Assembly: GCF_000427665.1 (NCBI RefSeq)
Contig: NZ_KE386572.1
Coordinates: 3,596,373-3,660,372, forward strand
Source of the DNA: Geminicoccus roseus DSM 18922
GTDB taxonomy: Bacteria > Pseudomonadota > Alphaproteobacteria > Geminicoccales > Geminicoccaceae
DNA: 64,000 nucleotides
Direction: 5' to 3'
Part shown: positions 24,734 to 33,813 of the stretch, in pieces
How the letters are laid out: each line of letters starts with the position of its first letter
Position numbering within the stretch: position 1 is the first letter of the stretch
Program-made: the position numbers and the translations under genes
The notes under the pieces: generated by a model
What the model saw: only the letters and a program-made list of their open reading frames with translations
Told to the model about the DNA's origin: nothing
Databases searched by the model: none

Positions 24734-26533
24734 CTAGGCCACGATGTTCCAGGTTGCCATCATGGCGTGGTCCTCATGCATCGTGTTGTGGCAATGCATG
24801 ACGTAGCGGCCGGTGTCGGGAGTCGTCTTTCCGTAGGCAGGGTCGGGGAAGTCGCGGAAGCGCAGGAATATTTCCATCTCGTCGATCCGCTGGGTGCCCC
24901 CCAGGCGATAGATGTCCGTGCGATAGCGATCTGCTTCGGGAACGGCCCGCCCGTTCTGGGTCAGGATGATGCCTTCCTCGAGATGGATGTGCATCGGATG
25001 ATCCCAGCCCCCCGAGGTGCTGCGGATCTTCCAGATCTCTGCGGAGTTGCGCTTCACCTTGTTGGTCGGGTTGAGCATGAACTCCGGGCTGTGGTCGATG
25101 TCCGGATCCCACAGCTTGCCGTTGATGGCCCACATGCCGTTCTGGCGGCCCAGCACCCATTCGCGGATCTTGACCACCTCGTTCAGGTTGATCGAAGGCA
25201 GCGGGCGGAACGCATTGGGAACCCGGCTGGGATCCTCGGCGGCCCCGGTCACCCGGAACTCCAGGATCTGGTTGCTCACCGAGTCAGGATTGGTGGACCG
25301 GCCGCGATCGATGCCGCGGCCGTCCGCCATCATCACCAGGTTGTTGGACAGGTAGAGCTTGTCGCCCTTCTTGTAGTTCCTGAAGTCGATGACGATGTCG
25401 GAGCGCTCCGCCACCCACAGATCGACGCTGGTGACGTCCTGCAGGGTGCGCGGCAGCAGGTTGCCGCTCTTGGTGATCTGGTCGAAGGGCTGGTTGGCGC
25501 CGTCCTTGCGCAGGAGCAGGTTGTAGAAGCGCGACGGGCCGCCGTTCAGGATGCGGAACCGGTACTTGCGCCGCTTCACCTCCATGTAGGGCTGGACCTT
25601 GCCGTTGACGGTGAGCTTGTCGCCCAGCCAGCCGTCGACCGAGAACTCGTTGAAGGCCAGCTCGCCGCTGTCCGGATCGAACTGCTTGTCCGCCAGGATC
25701 AGCGGCACGTCGTACTCGCCGCTGGGCAGGCGCCAGCCGGTGGTCTCGTCGCCGGTGTCGTCGTCGTCGAAGTTGCGCACCATCGCCACCATGCCCTTGT
25801 AGACGTTGGCGGCGGTGAACTCCGGGCGGTGGTCGTGGATGAACAGCGTGGTCAGGGCCTCGCGCTTGTCGCCGCCGGTGACCGGGTCGATCCACTTGGC
25901 CGGGATGCCCTTCTTCAGGTCGAACCCGGCATAGGCCATGCAGTAGTGCTGGTTGCGGGTGTTCGGATGGCCGCCGATGTTGCCCTTGGGGTGGGTCCAG
26001 TTCCAGGGACCGCCATCGCTTTCCGAGGCGGTGTGGAAGTTGTGCAGGTGCGGCGCGATCTCCGGGTGGCCGAACCCGACATGCTCCTCGGAGGTGGGCA
26101 GGTCGTTCTCGATGTGCAGCACGGCCGGCTGGCCGTAGCGGAAGTCGATCAGCGGGCCGCCGAAATCCTCGCCATAGCTCCAGACCTTGCTCCGCAGGTC
26201 CTTGGCGAACCGGTGCTCGCGCTCCTTGACCCGCAGGTGGTAGATCCGGTTCGGCAGGAACCGGTTGCTGCAGTACTGGTAGTCGGACGGATCGTAGGGA
26301 TAGTCGTCCTCGAGCTCCGCCGGCCCGGGAATCGGCAAGGGCTCGTCCCAGGGCGTGGTGCGCGGGCTGGCCGAGCTGGCGGCCAGGGCCCGGCGCAGCG
26401 ACGCGCCCTTCAGCCAGTAGGCTCCCCCTGCGATCAGGCCGAGCTTCGCGAGATCGCGGCGGCCGAATTTGGCAGCGCTCAGCTGGTTGCGGAGTTCGAT
26501 CGCCCTTCTGGCGGCAAGCTTGGTGGAAGTCAT
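24734..26533 (-). CDS. Multicopper oxidase (CotA/bilirubin oxidase-like), Tat-exported
   Basis: 599 residues. An internal-position Tat motif FGRRDLAKLGLIAGG (about 23-38) leads a long signal region. All copper-ligand clusters are visible: HLHNFH, FIHDHRPE, HPMHIHLE, and HCHNTMHEDHAMM near the C-terminus, which holds the type 1 Cys, His and Met. The last motif resembles CotA/phenoxazinone synthase types rather than CueO. It oxidises phenolic or metal substrates and reduces O2 in the periplasm. The ATG at 26533 starts 50 bp after the Sco gene, consistent with joint copper loading. Confidence 0.93.
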   Translation of the reverse strand: MTSTKLAARRAIELRNQLSAAKFGRRDLAKLGLIAGGAYWLKGASLRRALAASSASPRTTPWDEPLPIPGPAELEDDYPYDPSDYQYCSNRFLPNRIYHLRVKEREHRFAKDLRSKVWSYGEDFGGPLIDFRYGQPAVLHIENDLPTSEEHVGFGHPEIAPHLHNFHTASESDGGPWNWTHPKGNIGGHPNTRNQHYCMAYAGFDLKKGIPAKWIDPVTGGDKREALTTLFIHDHRPEFTAANVYKGMVAMVRNFDDDDTGDETTGWRLPSGEYDVPLILADKQFDPDSGELAFNEFSVDGWLGDKLTVNGKVQPYMEVKRRKYRFRILNGGPSRFYNLLLRKDGANQPFDQITKSGNLLPRTLQDVTSVDLWVAERSDIVIDFRNYKKGDKLYLSNNLVMMADGRGIDRGRSTNPDSVSNQILEFRVTGAAEDPSRVPNAFRPLPSINLNEVVKIREWVLGRQNGMWAINGKLWDPDIDHSPEFMLNPTNKVKRNSAEIWKIRSTSGGWDHPMHIHLEEGIILTQNGRAVPEADRYRTDIYRLGGTQRIDEMEIFLRFRDFPDPAYGKTTPDTGRYVMHCHNTMHEDHAMMATWNIVA

Positions 26534-26583
26534 GTTTCCGCCCCCGTCTCGATGAACCGCGTCAAGTCCCATCGGTGGGCCAT

Positions 26584-27183
26584 TCAGGCGGATGCCTGGC
26601 CGGCGATGGAGGTGACCGCCTTGGCGATCCAGGCCGGCCGCGCCAGCGCCGGCGTCGCCGCCCAGCGGTCGATCCTGGCATTGCCGTAGCGCAGGGTGCC
26701 GGTGTGGTTGTCGAGGATCAGGTCGTAGAGCGGGTCGCTGCTGGCGAACCCCATGGCCCGGCGCAGGCGCTCGATGTCCTCGAACGCCCCGGTCAGGAAC
26801 GACCAGCCGGGCTGGGCATCCCATTGCCGCGCATAGGCCTTGAGGATGTGCGGCTGGTCGAACTCCGGCTGCAGCGTGATCGAGTACATGAAGATGTCCC
26901 GACCCATCCGGTCCGCCAGCAGATCCTGCACCTCGCGCAGGTTCTGCGAAACCAGCGGACAGATGTCCCCGCAGGTCTGGAAGAAGAAATTGACCAGGAC
27001 GATGCGGTTCGCGACCAGGTCGCTGTAGAAGAGATGCGGGTTGCCGTCCTGGTCGACGACCTCGACGTCAGGGATCTTCGGATGGCCGCGGCGCGCCTCG
27101 GCAACGCGCCCGCCCAGTGCCGCAGCGACGGCTGTGCCGGCCAGGGCGCCGGCTCCCCCAGTGAAGAGCAGTCTGCGATGCAT
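26584..27183 (-). CDS. SCO1/SenC/PrrC-family copper chaperone-like protein
   Basis: 199 residues, thioredoxin fold with the copper-binding CGDICP (CxxxC) motif at about residues 70-75 in FFFQTCGDICPLV. The distal His is probably the one in LDNHTG. A Tat-like or Sec signal (HRRLLFTGGAGALAGTAVAAALGG) leads. Sco proteins deliver copper to oxidases; here the client is likely the multicopper oxidase encoded next. The ATG at 27183 was chosen over an upstream in-frame TTG (27201). It is the first gene of the four-gene operon. Confidence 0.9.
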   Translation of the reverse strand: MHRRLLFTGGAGALAGTAVAAALGGRVAEARRGHPKIPDVEVVDQDGNPHLFYSDLVANRIVLVNFFFQTCGDICPLVSQNLREVQDLLADRMGRDIFMYSITLQPEFDQPHILKAYARQWDAQPGWSFLTGAFEDIERLRRAMGFASSDPLYDLILDNHTGTLRYGNARIDRWAATPALARPAWIAKAVTSIAGQASA

Positions 27184-27541
27184 GTTCTTGTTCCACGACA
27201 ATGAGGCGCATCGAAAAGATCAATGATCGGATAGGGCGGTGCTCCGTGGATGGGCTGCCCGTTCATGAAATAGGCTTATCGATGTCATTGCTCATTCATG
27301 GGAATTACGCAATTTAACTCTAGATAGAAGGGTTATAGCCCGCTTTTTGCTGAGGCGTATTCCTTCCCGGCGAGGGTATAGGGGCCGTTCTAACTTTGGA
27401 TATAAAGGACGGATCCGGCCGGGCACGCCGGGAGAACATCCTGGGCGGCGGCGGAAGCCCGGCAGTCTGCCAAACGATATACAGTACATTACATCTTACG
27501 ATGAATTGTGACTCCGGAGAATTGTTCTAGCATTTCCGCCC
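27184..27541. promoter_or_regulatory. AT-richer divergent promoter region of the copper/haem operon
   Basis: 358 bp between the Sco gene (-) and the PilZ-like gene (+). From about 27280 to 27540 the base composition is clearly richer in A and T than the rest of the window, with patches such as TATAAA (near 27400) and TTAACT (near 27315). It must hold the promoters for both directions, but I could not fix exact boxes. No gene is supported inside. Confidence 0.5.
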
Positions 27542-27853
27542 ATGCGCGGTGCCAAACACATCATGAATACATCGGTGACCGATTTCGCGCGGCATGTCGT
27601 CGAGCTGCCGATCCGCTTCGACCAAGGGTCGGGGCGGACCAGGGTGGTCAGCCGCGAGGAGGTCGAGTTCACCACCCAGGCGCCGCTGGCCGCGGGCGAC
27701 CGCATCGCCGGCAGCCTGCGCTTCCAGGGCAAGCATGGCCGGGACACGGTGTTCCACTACGTGGCGCTGGTTCTGGGCGCCAAGCTCAAGGGCCGGGATC
27801 GGCTGGAGGTGCGGGCCCGGTTCGAGCAGATCCAGCTGGCGGCAGCGGACTGA
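27542..27853 (+). CDS. Small PilZ-like protein
   Basis: 103 residues. The pattern VELPIRFDQGSGRTRVVSREEVEFTTQAPLAAGDRIAGSLRF resembles the short PilZ-like beta-barrel proteins in which a strand pair precedes xFTTxxPLxxGxRI. The RxxxR and D/NxSxxG residues needed to bind c-di-GMP are not intact (RVVSREEVEF stands where the second motif should be), so c-di-GMP binding is doubtful. A second in-frame ATG is at 27563 and neither start has a good RBS. It is convergent with the response regulator gene. Confidence 0.65.
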   Translation: MRGAKHIMNTSVTDFARHVVELPIRFDQGSGRTRVVSREEVEFTTQAPLAAGDRIAGSLRFQGKHGRDTVFHYVALVLGAKLKGRDRLEVRARFEQIQLAAAD

Positions 27854-27869
27854 AGGCGCGGCTCCGGCC

Positions 27870-28511
27870 TCAGCCGAGCTCGCGCCGCGCATAGTTCGCC
27901 AGCTCGATCCGGCTGCTCACCCGCAGCTTCTCGTAGATCCGGTGCAGGTGGATCTTGACGGTGCCCTCGGTGATGCCCAGCCGGAACGCCACCTCCTTGT
28001 TGCGCAGCCCCTCGGCGACCAGACGGGCCAGCTCGATCTCCCGCTGCGACAAGGTCTTGGTCACCTGCTGCCGAGCGGCCTCGCGCTCCAGCAGGCGGTC
28101 GAAGGTCCAGCCGGCCAGATGGGCCTCCAGCCACTGGCCGCCGCCATGCACGGTCCGGATGCAGCGCACCAGCTGTTCCGGCGCCATGTCCTTCAGGATC
28201 ACCCCGCGCACCCCCAGCCGCACCGCCTCGAACAGATCGTCCTCGTGCAGGTCGGCGGTGAGCAGGACCACCCGGATGCGCAGGCCCTCCTGGGCGGCCA
28301 GGCGCAGCACCTCCATGCCGCTCACCTGCGGCATGTTGAGGTCGAGCACCAGGATATCCGGCTGGTGGGCGCGGACCGCCTCCAGGGCGGCGTCGCCGCT
28401 GCCGCAGCGCGCGACCACCTCCAGGTCGCCCGCCTGGTCCAGCAGCCACGCTACCCCCTGGAGCACCAGCGGATGGTCGTCGGCCACCACGACCCGCACC
28501 GTCTGGTCCAT
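27870..28511 (-). CDS. NarL/FixJ-type response regulator
   Basis: 213 residues. Receiver domain with Asp11-Asp12 and phosphoacceptor Asp57 (LVLDLNMPQVSG), Thr in LLTAD and Lys in LKDM. A LuxR-type HTH occupies about 148-205 (LSQREIELARLVAEGLRNKEVAFRLGITEGTVKIHLHRIYEKL). The ATG at 28511 begins the receiver; the frame is open upstream only as antisense of the kinase. The hybrid kinase gene ends 92 bp upstream on the same strand, so the two probably form one phosphorelay. Targets unknown. Confidence 0.95.
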   Translation of the reverse strand: MDQTVRVVVADDHPLVLQGVAWLLDQAGDLEVVARCGSGDAALEAVRAHQPDILVLDLNMPQVSGMEVLRLAAQEGLRIRVVLLTADLHEDDLFEAVRLGVRGVILKDMAPEQLVRCIRTVHGGGQWLEAHLAGWTFDRLLEREAARQQVTKTLSQREIELARLVAEGLRNKEVAFRLGITEGTVKIHLHRIYEKLRVSSRIELANYARRELG

Positions 28512-28603
28512 TCGGGCTCTCGCGCCTCCTGCCTGAGCGTCGCCCATGACCCCGCCCGGCGTGGGGCGGGCGGGGTGGGCGGTGGTTTCCGATGGGGCTG
28601 TGG

Positions 28604-30943
28604 TCATGGCACCGGCGCTCCCTGGGGCAGGGCGGCGCGCCCGGCCGCCGGGCCGGCTGGCGGCGACGGCGCGGCTTCCGGGGCCGGCTCCGCCACCGGC
28701 TCGACCAGGCCGGCCAGCTGCAGCTCGGTGCGGGTCGCCGCCACCGCCCGGGCCAGGCTGTCCAGCGCCTCGCGGCTGTCCAGGCCGCGGCTGGACGCGT
28801 CCAGGAGCCGGTCGGCCGCCTCGCGGATCCGCTTCAGCCCGAACAGGCCGGAACTGCCTTTCAGCTTGTGGGCCTCGGCGGCCTGGACCTCGGCGGGCAG
28901 CGGCCCCTCGGCCAGCCGCGCCCAGATCCGCTCGGCATCCTCGATCACCTGCTGCAGCAGGTCCTCGGCGTGGGCGTCGACCGCCAGATGCACGCCGAAC
29001 CGGTCGAACAGCGGCAGGCTCGCCTCGCTCACCGGGGCTGCCGGCGCGCTTTCCGGGGCGGATGCGCTGACCTGGGCGATCGCGGTGAACAGTTCCGCCC
29101 AGGCGAACGGCTTGCCCAGGCAGCGTTCCATGCCGGCCTCCAGGCATCGCCCGCGCTGCGCCTCGACCACCCCGGCGGTCAGCCCCAGGATCGGCACCCG
29201 GCCGCCCGGCGCCGGCAGGGACCGGATCCGCCGGGTCGCCTCGAACCCGTCCATCACCGGCATCTGCAGGTCCATCAGGACCACGTCGAACCGCTGCTCC
29301 GAGGCCAGCTGCACCGCCTGCGCGCCATCGGCCGCCCCCACCGTCTCGTGGCCCTGCAGCGCCAGCATCTTGGCGAGCAGGGCCCGGGTCGGCGCGGCAT
29401 CGTCGACCACCAGGATCCGCCGCGGCGGGCAGCTGGCCGGGCCGAACACCAGCTGCTCCTCGACCAGGCGGCGATCGCCGGCCTCGAACGGGATGGCGAA
29501 GCGGAACCGGCTGCCCTCGCCGATCCGGCTCTCCAGCTCGATGCTGCCGCCCATCGCCTCCACCAGCCGCCGGCAGATCGCCAGGCCCAGGCCGGTGCCG
29601 CCCCGGTCGCGCCGGCCCGCCGCATGGCCGGCCTGGCAGAAGGGCTGGAACAGCCGGGCCTGCTCCTCCGGGCGGATGCCGATCCCGGTATCGGTCACCG
29701 CGACCTGCAGGACCAGGCCGTGCCGGCCCTGCGGGCGGATCGTGGTCTCGACCCGCACCTCGCCCTCCACGGTGAACTTGATCGCGTTGCCGACCAGGTT
29801 GAGCAGGACCTGGCGCAGCCGGGTGGGATCGCCGCGCAGCACCGGCCCCGCCGCGATCTCGCTGTCGAAGCGCAGCCCGATCCCGCGCTCCGCCGCGGCC
29901 GGCGCGGTCAGCCACTCGACCTGCTCCAAAACCTCCGCGACCCGGAAGTCCACCGGCTCCAGGCGGAACTCCCCGGCCTCCAGCCGGGAGAAATCGAGGA
30001 TGTCCTGGACGATCGCCATCAGGTGCCGGCCGGAAGTCTGCAGCGCCCGCACCGTGGCGCGGGTCTCCTCGGGCAGCTTCGCCGCGGCGATCAGGTCGGC
30101 GCTGCCCAGCACGGCGGTGAGCGGCGTGCCGATCTCGTGGCTGACCAGGGCCAGGAACACCGACTTCGCCCGGTTCGAGGCATCCGCGGCGTCGCGCGCC
30201 TCGGCCAGGCTCGCCGAGTAGCGCTCCAGCTTTTCCTCGTCGACCTGCAGCTTCTGCACGATCTTGTAGCCGTAGAAGGTCATGCCCACGACCATGGCCA
30301 CCACCAGGCCGCCGATCACCAGCTCCAGGACATCCAGGCGCCGCATCGCCGCGATCTGCTCGCCGAACTCGTGGGTCTGGATCTGGCCGACCTGCCGGTT
30401 GAGCCCGGCCATCACCTCGGCGAAGTCGCCATAGGCCCGGTCCATGCTGGCCATCCGGGCGGCGGCCTGCGCCGGCTCGTCCCGCGCCAGATGGTCGAAC
30501 AGCTGGTCGGACACCGATACCATCCGCGCCATCACCGCCTCGGCCTCGTCCAGCCAGGCCAGGAGCGGTACCGCCCGCTCCGGCTGGACATGGCCGATCA
30601 GCTCGGCGCGCGCCTCCGCCAGTTCCTGGTCGAAGGCGGTGCGCGCCCGGTCGCGCAGCTGGATCTCCTGGTCGAGCCGGAGGCTGTCGAACACGTCGTT
30701 GCCGGGCGCGTTCACCGCCCCGGCCAGCCTGGCCAGGTCGGAATAGCTGGCCAGCCGCTCCACCCAGCGATGGTTGGCCTGGACCGACTGGTCATGATTC
30801 TGCTTGATCGTCCGGCCCAAATAGGCGCCGCCGACAATCACCGCAATATTCAGCGTGACCAGCAGAATATATACCCGGAACCATCCGGACTTTTCTTCGG
30901 GAGGCCGCAAGTTTATCAGTCGCTCCAGCCGGAAATTAACCAA
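28604..30943 (-). CDS. Hybrid sensor histidine kinase with receiver and HPt domains
   Basis: 779 residues. Two membrane helices (about 21-43 and 204-224) bracket a periplasmic helical sensor of about 160 residues. Then come HisKA with His269, HATPase (NLVGNAIKF, DTGIGI, GTGLGLAI), a receiver with Asp558 and an HPt with His692 (AEAHKLKGSSGLFG). The tail is Pro/Ala-rich. The H-box reads SHEIGTPL where an Arg normally follows the Ile, an unusual change. Phosphate should flow His269-Asp558-His692 and then to the LuxR-type regulator encoded downstream. Confidence 0.95.
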   Translation of the reverse strand: MVNFRLERLINLRPPEEKSGWFRVYILLVTLNIAVIVGGAYLGRTIKQNHDQSVQANHRWVERLASYSDLARLAGAVNAPGNDVFDSLRLDQEIQLRDRARTAFDQELAEARAELIGHVQPERAVPLLAWLDEAEAVMARMVSVSDQLFDHLARDEPAQAAARMASMDRAYGDFAEVMAGLNRQVGQIQTHEFGEQIAAMRRLDVLELVIGGLVVAMVVGMTFYGYKIVQKLQVDEEKLERYSASLAEARDAADASNRAKSVFLALVSHEIGTPLTAVLGSADLIAAAKLPEETRATVRALQTSGRHLMAIVQDILDFSRLEAGEFRLEPVDFRVAEVLEQVEWLTAPAAAERGIGLRFDSEIAAGPVLRGDPTRLRQVLLNLVGNAIKFTVEGEVRVETTIRPQGRHGLVLQVAVTDTGIGIRPEEQARLFQPFCQAGHAAGRRDRGGTGLGLAICRRLVEAMGGSIELESRIGEGSRFRFAIPFEAGDRRLVEEQLVFGPASCPPRRILVVDDAAPTRALLAKMLALQGHETVGAADGAQAVQLASEQRFDVVLMDLQMPVMDGFEATRRIRSLPAPGGRVPILGLTAGVVEAQRGRCLEAGMERCLGKPFAWAELFTAIAQVSASAPESAPAAPVSEASLPLFDRFGVHLAVDAHAEDLLQQVIEDAERIWARLAEGPLPAEVQAAEAHKLKGSSGLFGLKRIREAADRLLDASSRGLDSREALDSLARAVAATRTELQLAGLVEPVAEPAPEAAPSPPAGPAAGRAALPQGAPVP

Positions 30944-31105
30944 ATATAAAAATCAACAAGAAAACCGCAGAAAATCCCAAGTATCATGCATGAAGATGCG
31001 TCCGCCGTACAGCGCCGATTGCGCCGAAGCGCATCCTGCCGGCCGCACCGCCGCAGATCGGCCGGGCTTGTGCTCCAACCCGCGGGCACCTAAGGGCGTG
31101 GCAGC

Positions 31106-31197
31106 GACCCGGGGGGTGCCGGCCGACCGGGCCGGCTGAGACGCCCATGGCGAACCCCAGGAACCTGATCCGGATCATGCCGGCGTAGGGAACGGGC
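31106..31197 (+). ncRNA. TPP riboswitch (THI element)
   Basis: The conserved TPP-sensing core is present: GGGGTGCC at 31112-31120, CTGAGA at 31136-31141, and the 3' half ACCTGATCCGGATCATGCC followed by GGCGTAGGGAA (31163-31192). It lies 65 bp upstream of a thiamine ABC transporter operon, exactly where this class is expected. TPP binding should reduce thiBPQ expression. Confidence 0.93.
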
Positions 31198-31231
31198 GGC
31201 AGCAGCCCAGAACACTGGCGGCGCTGCGCCT

Positions 31232-31253
31232 CTTCCCCCCGCGCTTGGGGAGG
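31232..31253 (+). promoter_or_regulatory. SD-masking hairpin, expression platform of the TPP riboswitch
   Basis: CTTCCCC (31232-31238) can pair with GGGGAGG (31247-31253), which is the Shine-Dalgarno sequence of thiB. This fits control of translation initiation, the usual mode for TPP riboswitches in Gram-negative bacteria. The alternative pairing with the aptamer was not computed. Confidence 0.6.
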
Positions 31254-31261
31254 TGGAACGA

Positions 31262-32260
31262 ATGAGGCATCTCAAGGGCGGGCTGGCGGCGTTTCTGCTG
31301 CTGGCCGCCGGGCCGGCTTGGGCGAAGCCGGTGCTGGACGTCTATACCTATGCGTCCTTCACCAGCGAGTGGGGGCCGGGGCCGGAGCTGGAGCGCCGGT
31401 TCGAGGCACAATGCGGCTGCGACCTGGTCTGGACCTCGGTCGATGACGGCGTGGCGATGCTGGCCCGGCTGAAGCTGGAGGGCGACAGCTCCAAGGCCGA
31501 CGTGATCCTGGGGCTGGACACCAGCCTCACCGACAGCGCGCGCTCCATGGTGCAGGTGGCGCCGCACCAACTGGACCTGGCCGGGCTGGACCTGCCGGTG
31601 GCCTACGACGACCCGGACTTCGTGCCCTATGACTGGGGCTACTTCGCGTTCGTCTACGACCGGACCCGCCTGGCGGAGCCGCCCAAGAGCCTGGCGGAGC
31701 TGGCCGAGGCCGACCCGTCGCTCACCGTGGTGCTGCAGGACCCGCGCACCAGCACGCCGGGCCTGGGCCTGCTGCTTTGGGTCAAGGCCGTCTTTGGCGA
31801 CGATGCGAAAGCCTACTGGGAGAAGCTCTCTCCCCGGATCCTGACCGTCACCAAGGGCTGGAGCGAGGCCTACGACCTGTTCCTGAAGGGCGAGGCGACC
31901 ATGGCGCTGAGCTACACGACCTCGCCCGCCTACCACATGGTCGCGGAGGGCAAGGACGACATCCGGGCGGCACCGTTCGCCGAGGGGCACTATTTGCAGA
32001 TCGAGGTGGCGGCGCGCACCGCGAACGCCCAGGAGCCGGAGCTGGCCCAGCAGTTCCTCCGCTTCCTGGTCTCGCCCGAGGCGCAAGCGATCCTGCCGAC
32101 CAGCAACTGGATGTACCCGGCCGACCGGGACGGGGTGGAGCTGCCGGACGCGTTCGAGGAACTGGTCCAGCCGGAGCGGGCGCTGTTGACCGACGCCGCG
32201 ACCGTGAGCGCCAACCGGGCCGCCTGGGTGGACGAGTGGCTGGCAAGCCTGGCGCGCTGA
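31262..32260 (+). CDS. thiB: Thiamine ABC transporter substrate-binding protein
   Basis: 332 residues with a signal peptide (cleavage AWA at about 22). VLDVYTYASFTSEWGPGP at the mature N-terminus, the VILGLDTSLTD segment, YDWGYFAFVYD and the PTSNWMYP segment match ThiB/TbpA. It binds thiamine and its phosphates in the periplasm. The ATG at 31262 has GGGAGG nine bases upstream; an in-frame GTG at 31253 is less likely. It is the first gene after the TPP riboswitch and overlaps thiP. Confidence 0.93.
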   Translation: MRHLKGGLAAFLLLAAGPAWAKPVLDVYTYASFTSEWGPGPELERRFEAQCGCDLVWTSVDDGVAMLARLKLEGDSSKADVILGLDTSLTDSARSMVQVAPHQLDLAGLDLPVAYDDPDFVPYDWGYFAFVYDRTRLAEPPKSLAELAEADPSLTVVLQDPRTSTPGLGLLLWVKAVFGDDAKAYWEKLSPRILTVTKGWSEAYDLFLKGEATMALSYTTSPAYHMVAEGKDDIRAAPFAEGHYLQIEVAARTANAQEPELAQQFLRFLVSPEAQAILPTSNWMYPADRDGVELPDAFEELVQPERALLTDAATVSANRAAWVDEWLASLAR

Positions 32261-33813
32261 TCGGCTGGGCCACCGCCGGCCTGGTGGCCACCGCGCTGCT
32301 CCTGCCGATCCTGACCCTGTTGGCGACGGGGCTGGCCGAGGGCGGCGCGTCCCGGGCGCTGCTTGACGCGCGCACGCTTGGCATCCTGCGCTTCACCCTC
32401 TTCCAGGCGCTGCTCTCTACCCTCCTGGCGGTGCTGCCGGCGGTGCTGGTGGCCCGCGCCCTGGCCAGGCGAAGCTTTTCCGGGCGGCTGGTCCTGGAGC
32501 GGCTTTTGGCGCTGCCGGTGCTGGTGCCGGCCTTGGTGGCGGGCAGCGCGCTGCTGGTGCTGTTCGGCCGGCGCGGCTTCATGGCCGGCCTGTTCGAGGC
32601 GCTGGGTCTCACCTGGCCCTCGGTCTACGGCCTGGCCGGGATCGTGCTGGGCCATGTGTTCCTCAACCTGCCGCTGGCGGTGCGCATCCTCCTGCCGGCC
32701 TGGGCGGCGGTGCCGGCCGAGCAGTGGCGGCTGGCCCGCCAGCTGGGCCTGGGCGACCTGGCCCGGCTGCGCCTGATCGAGGCGCCGGTCCTGGCCCCAC
32801 GGATCGCCCGGGCGTGCGGGATCGTGTTCATGCTCTGCTTCACCAGCTTCGCCCTGCCGATGACGCTGGGCGGGGGACCTCGTGGCGCCACGCTGGAAGT
32901 CGCGATCTACGAGGCGCTCAGGGTCGAGGCCGATTTGGTGCGCGCGGCCCTGCTCTCGCTGGTGCAGATCGCGATCTGCGTGGCGCTGGTGGGGCTCGGC
33001 AGCAGCGTCGGCGTGGCCCGCACCGGGTTGTCCGCCGGGGCGCCGGTGCGGGTCCGGGTCGAAGACGGCCGGCTGGCCAAGGCCCTGGACGGGCTGGTGC
33101 TGGCGCTGGCGCTCCTGTTCCTGCTCTCGCCGCTCGCAGCCCTGCTGCAGGCCGCCGCCGGCGGGCCCTGGGGTGCCGTGCTGTCCAGCCCGATGTTCTG
33201 GCTGGCCCTGCGCAACAGCGTGCTGGTGGCCCTGGGTGCTGCGCTGCTGGCGCTGGTCGCCGGGACGCTGCTGGTGCTGGGCGGGCGCGGCCAGCGCGGG
33301 CTTTCCGGCCGGATCGGCGAGCTGGTGGGCTCGGTGCCGCTGGTGACCCCGGCTTTAGCGCTGGGGGCCGGACTGTTCCTGCTGCTGCGCCATCTGGTCG
33401 ATCCCGCCGAGGTGGCGCTGCCGGCGATCGCACTGGCCAACGGCCTGCTGGGCCTGCCCTACGTGGTGGCGATCCTGGCCCCGGAAGTGGCGCGGCGCGA
33501 GTTGGAGCATGGCCGGCTGTGCCAGGCGCTGGGGATAAGCGGCTGGACCCGGCTGCGCCTGGTCGACCTGCCGACCGTGCTGCCGGTGGCGGGCCTGGCC
33601 GGCGGGCTGGTCGCCGCCTTCTCCCTGGGCGATTTCGGGGTGGTGGCGCTGTTCGGCGCCGACCAGGCGCGCACCCTGCCGATGCATCTTTATCTGCAGG
33701 CAGGCTCGTACCGTTCCGACGACGCGGCGGTGACCGCGGTGGTGCTGGTGGCGCTGGCGGCGTCCTTGATGTGGCTGGTGGAACGGGGATTGGCGCGTGC
33801 TGCAGGTCGATGA
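32236..33813 (+). CDS. thiP: Thiamine ABC transporter permease
   Basis: About 525 residues from the GTG at 32236, which overlaps thiB by 25 bp. Two permease modules are fused, with about 12 helices and two EAA-type loops (EQWRLARQLGLGDLARLRLIEAPVL and ELEHGRLCQALGISGWTRLRLVDLP). That duplication and length match ThiP. FSLGDFGVVALFGADQARTLPMHLYLQ near the end is a family signature. The start is uncertain because no ATG is available. Confidence 0.92.
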   Translation: MAGKPGALIGWATAGLVATALLLPILTLLATGLAEGGASRALLDARTLGILRFTLFQALLSTLLAVLPAVLVARALARRSFSGRLVLERLLALPVLVPALVAGSALLVLFGRRGFMAGLFEALGLTWPSVYGLAGIVLGHVFLNLPLAVRILLPAWAAVPAEQWRLARQLGLGDLARLRLIEAPVLAPRIARACGIVFMLCFTSFALPMTLGGGPRGATLEVAIYEALRVEADLVRAALLSLVQIAICVALVGLGSSVGVARTGLSAGAPVRVRVEDGRLAKALDGLVLALALLFLLSPLAALLQAAAGGPWGAVLSSPMFWLALRNSVLVALGAALLALVAGTLLVLGGRGQRGLSGRIGELVGSVPLVTPALALGAGLFLLLRHLVDPAEVALPAIALANGLLGLPYVVAILAPEVARRELEHGRLCQALGISGWTRLRLVDLPTVLPVAGLAGGLVAAFSLGDFGVVALFGADQARTLPMHLYLQAGSYRSDDAAVTAVVLVALAASLMWLVERGLARAAGR

